The position numbers and the translations under genes are program-made. A DNA stretch of 64,000 bases from Candidatus Albibeggiatoa sp. nov. NOAA (lineage in GTDB: Bacteria; Pseudomonadota; Gammaproteobacteria; Beggiatoales; Beggiatoaceae): positions 1-64,000 of the forward strand of contig JAOXRS010000063.1 in the NCBI GenBank assembly GCA_025800385.1, written 5' to 3'. Below are positions 60,723-64,000 of this stretch, in pieces. The notes beneath the pieces are model-generated. The model saw only the letters and a program-made list of their open reading frames with translations, did no database searches and was not told the origin of the DNA. The stretch's first letter is position 1; each line of letters begins with the position of its first letter.

Positions 60723-62699
60723 TTAATGATGCATGGTTAAGTAACCAATCAATACTAAGGTCAATAAGGTCAAGCCTGCAAAGATAAGAATTGCACTCAC
60801 GAAGTTAGAACCTGTACGGACTAATCTTGATGGTTTCTTAACTAAGTAGCGATCCAATGTACCATTTTCTGTAAGACGCTCATACTCTAATCGATGTTCA
60901 TGTTTGAACTCTTCAAGAGGTATTGCACCTGTAAAGATAGTGGTACTCATTGGGAACTTGTCTGGGCGGAAGTGCGCATTAAAGAAGTGAACTGAGAATA
61001 AGAACACGGTTGCTAATAATGCTTCTTCAGCATGGACAATCAAGGCAATATTAAACATATAACCCGGTACGATGGTCGCAGACTGCTCTGGGAAGAACAT
61101 AATTAAGCCACTTAAGCCAATTACACTCGCACCCCAGAACGGTGCCCAATAATCAAACTTCTGCCAGTAAGACCAACGGTCAAAGCTAGGACGTTCAGCA
61201 CGGCCAAAGAACCAACTAAACATTGCTTTCAAATCATGCCAATCTTGCCAGTTTGGTAACATTGATGTAGGGCCAAACCATGTAAATGTCTTACGCTGGA
61301 ATACAAAGACATTAAACGTTGCAATCAAGACATGAACAAAGAAGACACTCAACCAAACACTTGCTGCAGTACGGTGAATGATCGCTTCCATTTCAGGCCC
61401 GCCTAACATTCTCATGACAACTGGTGCCCAATCTGTGTGTGAGAATAGCAAGGTTGAACCTGATAAGATCAAGACCATGGTGCTCACAGCAAATAAGAAG
61501 TGAATCACACGCCACGTTAAGCTAAAGCGACGGAAGTAAATCGTATCTTCAGGGGTTTCTGCAGGTGGAATATACGCTTTACCTTGTCTGCGATCTTGGA
61601 ATTCACGATAGAACCATAAAATCACATGTGTCCAGAAGAACAAGAATACAACCACAATCAAAGCAGTCATGAAGCGGGTAATAATCCAAATCGCTGGATA
61701 ACGTTCAAAGTCATTGGCATGACCGTGTGCATGGAAACTTAAGAAGCCTTCAGGTGCATCTTCATGACAAGTCTGGCAGGTTTCTAAACGATTATTATCA
61801 TGTACGGTAGACGTAGGATCATCCACCGCTTTTATAGCGTGACTATCATGACAGTCATAACATTTTGCCGTATTGGTATAGCCTAAATTATTGACTTGGC
61901 CATGATAAGAATTGAGATAGGTTTTTAAAGATTTCTCGTGACAGTTACCACAATTTTTAGTAATAATCAGCTTAGTGGAATCTTTTTCTGTTGATTGAAT
62001 TTCATGCGTGGTATGACAATCAGAACAGACCGCTGCTTCAGCATTCTTATCATCTGTTACACCTTTACCATGAATTGAAGTGAGATAATCTTCTTTTTGT
62101 TGTTCGTGACATTTACCGCAAACATTTGGATTGTCTAAACGATGTTCTGCACGTTGAATACTACCAACTGTACCGATGTTATGTGCATCATGACAGTCAT
62201 GACAAGAAGCGTTGGTTTTAGTTTGATCTTTAATGTTAGGTTGTGCGTGAACCGAGTGCATATAGCTCTCAACTTGTTCTAACACTACTTTTAAGCGTTG
62301 ATGCTTAGGTTCATCTGTACCTTGTTGTTCTGCCCAAATTTCTTGGTGACATTCAACACAGCCTACAGTTACACCCATCCTTTCTTCGTGTTCACCGCGT
62401 GATAATTCTACGTTTTCATGACAGCCTACACAGTGTTGGTCACCATGCACACTATCATCAAATTTGTCAGGATCAACATAAATGAAAATTTCGCCACCGA
62501 TGTCATCATCGTATTCCCAAATTTTTTCGTCTTCGTCATCGTGACATTTCATACATTTTTTATTGGGAATTAACTTTTTGGCTTTCTCAGAGGATGTGTG
62601 CGCCTTCTTTAACGCATCACTGTCCTCCGCAAGTGCATAGCCACTCGTTAGGGTGACCAGCAGCAATAACAATATCTTGATAATATTTCTTATTATCAT
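60723..62699 (-). CDS. Nonaheme cytochrome c-cytochrome b fusion (CbcL-like inner-membrane quinol/cytochrome oxidoreductase)
   Basis: This 658-residue protein has a signal peptide (1-24, ending Y-A-L-A) and nine C-x-x-C-H heme c sites, at residues 49, 90, 114, 166, 194, 225, 250, 280 and 308, all in a periplasmic N-terminal domain. A C-terminal membrane domain follows from about 335, with about six helices and histidines for b hemes (W-R-V-I-H-F-L, E-A-I-I-H-R-T-A, F-V-H-V-L-I-A, I-V-H-A-E-E-A, S-V-H-F-F-N-A-H). This is the layout of CbcL of Geobacter: nine c hemes plus a HydB-type cytochrome b. By that analogy it takes electrons from the quinol pool and passes them to periplasmic carriers, or runs in reverse. 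No partner oxidase or porin-cytochrome gene is visible here. Confidence 0.9.
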   Translation of the reverse strand: MIIRNIIKILLLLLVTLTSGYALAEDSDALKKAHTSSEKAKKLIPNKKCMKCHDDEDEKIWEYDDDIGGEIFIYVDPDKFDDSVHGDQHCVGCHENVELSRGEHEERMGVTVGCVECHQEIWAEQQGTDEPKHQRLKVVLEQVESYMHSVHAQPNIKDQTKTNASCHDCHDAHNIGTVGSIQRAEHRLDNPNVCGKCHEQQKEDYLTSIHGKGVTDDKNAEAAVCSDCHTTHEIQSTEKDSTKLIITKNCGNCHEKSLKTYLNSYHGQVNNLGYTNTAKCYDCHDSHAIKAVDDPTSTVHDNNRLETCQTCHEDAPEGFLSFHAHGHANDFERYPAIWIITRFMTALIVVVFLFFWTHVILWFYREFQDRRQGKAYIPPAETPEDTIYFRRFSLTWRVIHFLFAVSTMVLILSGSTLLFSHTDWAPVVMRMLGGPEMEAIIHRTAASVWLSVFFVHVLIATFNVFVFQRKTFTWFGPTSMLPNWQDWHDLKAMFSWFFGRAERPSFDRWSYWQKFDYWAPFWGASVIGLSGLIMFFPEQSATIVPGYMFNIALIVHAEEALLATVFLFSVHFFNAHFRPDKFPMSTTIFTGAIPLEEFKHEHRLEYERLTENGTLDRYLVKKPSRLVRTGSNFVSAILIFAGLTLLTLVLIGYLTMHH

Positions 62700-63053
62700 A
62701 GAAGCTCCTCCTTAATGACAACAGTAGTGTTTTTTGTGCGCCAACTGAGTTGGGCTTTGTTTTATTGAATTAATGTTACACGCAGATGTTTTGTTCAAAC
62801 GTGTTTTAACTCAAAAAGACCTGCAATGTAATACTAATTGCTAACACACAGAGAGAGATTATACCTTGTATATCTGCAACCAACTCATAATTATCCTAAA
62901 TGCTATTATAAGTTGGTTTAATAAATGTGACTTGTATAAAAAAAATTAATTGAATGTATAAGATTTTATATTAGAATCATTCAAATAACACAAAAATAAT
63001 AAGCATTTAAAGCCTTTACCAATTTGATACGATTTTTTATACATCCATATTTT
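62700..63053. other. Intergenic region with an inverted repeat
   Basis: About 350 bases between the cytochrome and RNase T2 genes (both minus). ACCAACTCATAAT (62879-62891) and ATTATAAGTTGGT (62905-62917) are complementary at 12 of 13 positions around a 13-base loop. It may terminate the RNase transcript. The cytochrome promoter should lie between it and 62700; its gene has GGAGG upstream of the start. Confidence 0.55.
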
Positions 63054-63815
63054 TTATGGCAGTTTTGCAGAACGAATATAAATGGGTTGATTGGAGTTAC
63101 ATGGTGTAATGGCGTGATAGTTGTTTAGCGACAAAGGTTTTAATTCTTTATCCCATAATGTAAATATTTGCGTCAAAATTTGCTTTTCACCTTCAGTATC
63201 ACATGAGAAATAAACATGCTGTGCATCACCACCATAGGTTTCAAGCAAATCTAAATAATTTACAGTTTTACCAATATTTTTGGCAATCAACTGTGGCGTA
63301 CCCAATTTTTGATTCAATTCAACAATCAGTGAAAAATACTTTTCTGCCGTCCAGCCTGTGCAAGTGCCATGTTTCTTCCATTCATGTTTATCTAAACCGT
63401 AAATTACTTGAGGATATAGTTTGTTAAGCTCATTACGTAACGGAGCTGATAAATCTTCAAAAACAAACGACTCAGAAGAGTTACAAACGGCGGGATAAGT
63501 CACCACATTGTGTAAAAAGTTTGGCCATAAGCCATGCGGAATTAAGTGAGTGGCAGCAAATTGTTGCGGTAAGACTTTATAGCCTTGTTTGCGTTGTTGC
63601 TGTTCAGTAGGGTCGGGGGTTAGGATGCCGCTGGATTTAGAGGTATACGGGGTTTGTGCTGCCCATAATTGTGCGTAAGTGAAATAGTCGTAACAACCAA
63701 CAGGTGCGCCGATAATTGCACCAGTGCCTTCGATGTCACATTCTGCTTGGGCAAATACTGAAGAATAGGTCGATAAAAATATGCTGGTTACCAATAAAAT
63801 AAAACGTAAAGTCAT
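63054..63815 (-). CDS. Exported ribonuclease T2
   Basis: This 253-residue protein is taken from ATG 63815 (M-T-L-R-F-I-L-L-V-T-S-I-F-L), which gives a signal peptide ending F-A-Q-A. The frame also has earlier ATGs that would place 14 polar residues before the signal. Both catalytic motifs of RNase T2 are present: L-I-P-H-G-L-W-P-N near residue 85-92 and K-H-E-W-K-K-H-G-T-C-T-G near 150. It cuts single-stranded RNA through a 2',3'-cyclic phosphate. Several cysteines are placed for disulfides (C-D-I, C-Y-D, C-N-S, C-T-G, C-D-T, C-N-S). Probably periplasmic or secreted, for scavenging external RNA. Confidence 0.92.
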   Translation of the reverse strand: MTLRFILLVTSIFLSTYSSVFAQAECDIEGTGAIIGAPVGCYDYFTYAQLWAAQTPYTSKSSGILTPDPTEQQQRKQGYKVLPQQFAATHLIPHGLWPNFLHNVVTYPAVCNSSESFVFEDLSAPLRNELNKLYPQVIYGLDKHEWKKHGTCTGWTAEKYFSLIVELNQKLGTPQLIAKNIGKTVNYLDLLETYGGDAQHVYFSCDTEGEKQILTQIFTLWDKELKPLSLNNYHAITPCNSNQPIYIRSAKLP

Positions 63816-63857
63816 GTTGTTTACTACCTGATTTTGAAGTATAGGCATTTTAATCAA

Positions 63858-64000
63858 AACCGATTAGCACGACTATTAATCTATGTAAAATCAGTAAACA
63901 TTTACTTAAGCATTTAGAGTCGCTATAGCTGTATTTGATAACAGCAAGTAATATTCATCATGCAGCATTTATAATTCACCTACCCAGTTGTTTTTGCATA
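63858..64000. other. Right edge of window, no gene seen
   Basis: The last about 140 bases show no convincing open frame or repeat. They should include the promoter of the RNase T2 gene. Confidence 0.4.

Overview
The window reads as chromosome of a low-GC gammaproteobacterium, most likely a filamentous sulfur bacterium of the Beggiatoa/Thiotrichales type. That placement is an inference from gene style (giant LRR and WD40 proteins, multidomain hybrid kinases, a multiheme cytochrome c/cytochrome b fusion, two-partner-secretion exoproteins); there is no rRNA or other phylogenetic marker in the window. No tRNA, rRNA, CRISPR array or intact insertion sequence was seen.

Region 1 (1-953) is the 3' end of a WD40-repeat gene whose conserved C-terminal tail has been put out of frame by one missing base. 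Region 2 (1.0-24.3 kb) is a cluster of seven exported leucine-rich-repeat proteins, six on + and one on -. Five share an N-terminal beta-rich domain, and those same five share an almost identical promoter/leader. Six end their LRR arrays with the cap known from Roco-type LRR proteins, yet no Roc-COR GTPase is present. The first two genes are a 5-kb tandem duplication, each with three cap-LRR-cap modules. Several 69-bp (one LRR) unit duplications are nearly identical at DNA level, so the arrays look evolutionarily active.

Region 3 (24.4-36 kb) holds a 1489-residue hybrid sensor kinase with a duplicated sensor segment and three receiver domains, an exported Cys-containing unknown protein, a small membrane protein, an orphan OmpR/PhoB-type regulator divergent from an exported S41 peptidase, and a small accessory patch (receiver-like protein, SMI1/KNR4 protein, small membrane and secreted proteins).

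Region 4 (36.7-40.2 kb) is the most unusual locus: a heme DyP-type peroxidase fused to a complete-length glycyl radical enzyme. All DyP catalytic residues are present. In the glycyl-radical half the thiyl cysteine is replaced by tyrosine, and the glycyl loop lies one frame away after a single-base deletion.

Region 5 (40.5-50.3 kb) contains a hypothetical protein, a GspG-like anchored protein, a multi-pass membrane protein, a 1381-residue TPS exoprotein with an inserted Y-x-G-x-x-W repeat module, a small RHH-like protein, a periplasmic cupin and a small membrane protein. Region 6 (50.4-58.6 kb) is an XRE-ImmA/IrrE regulator with a strong operator-like inverted repeat, a PIN-domain protein, and three tandem non-secreted LRR paralogs ending in the stub of a fourth copy. 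Region 7 (58.7-64 kb) has an exported CAP/thioredoxin-like protein, a 53-residue membrane peptide with a clear terminator, a CbcL-like nonaheme cytochrome c-cytochrome b fusion, and an exported RNase T2.

Taken together the window is dominated by secreted or surface recognition and interaction proteins, with signalling and electron-transfer genes between them.
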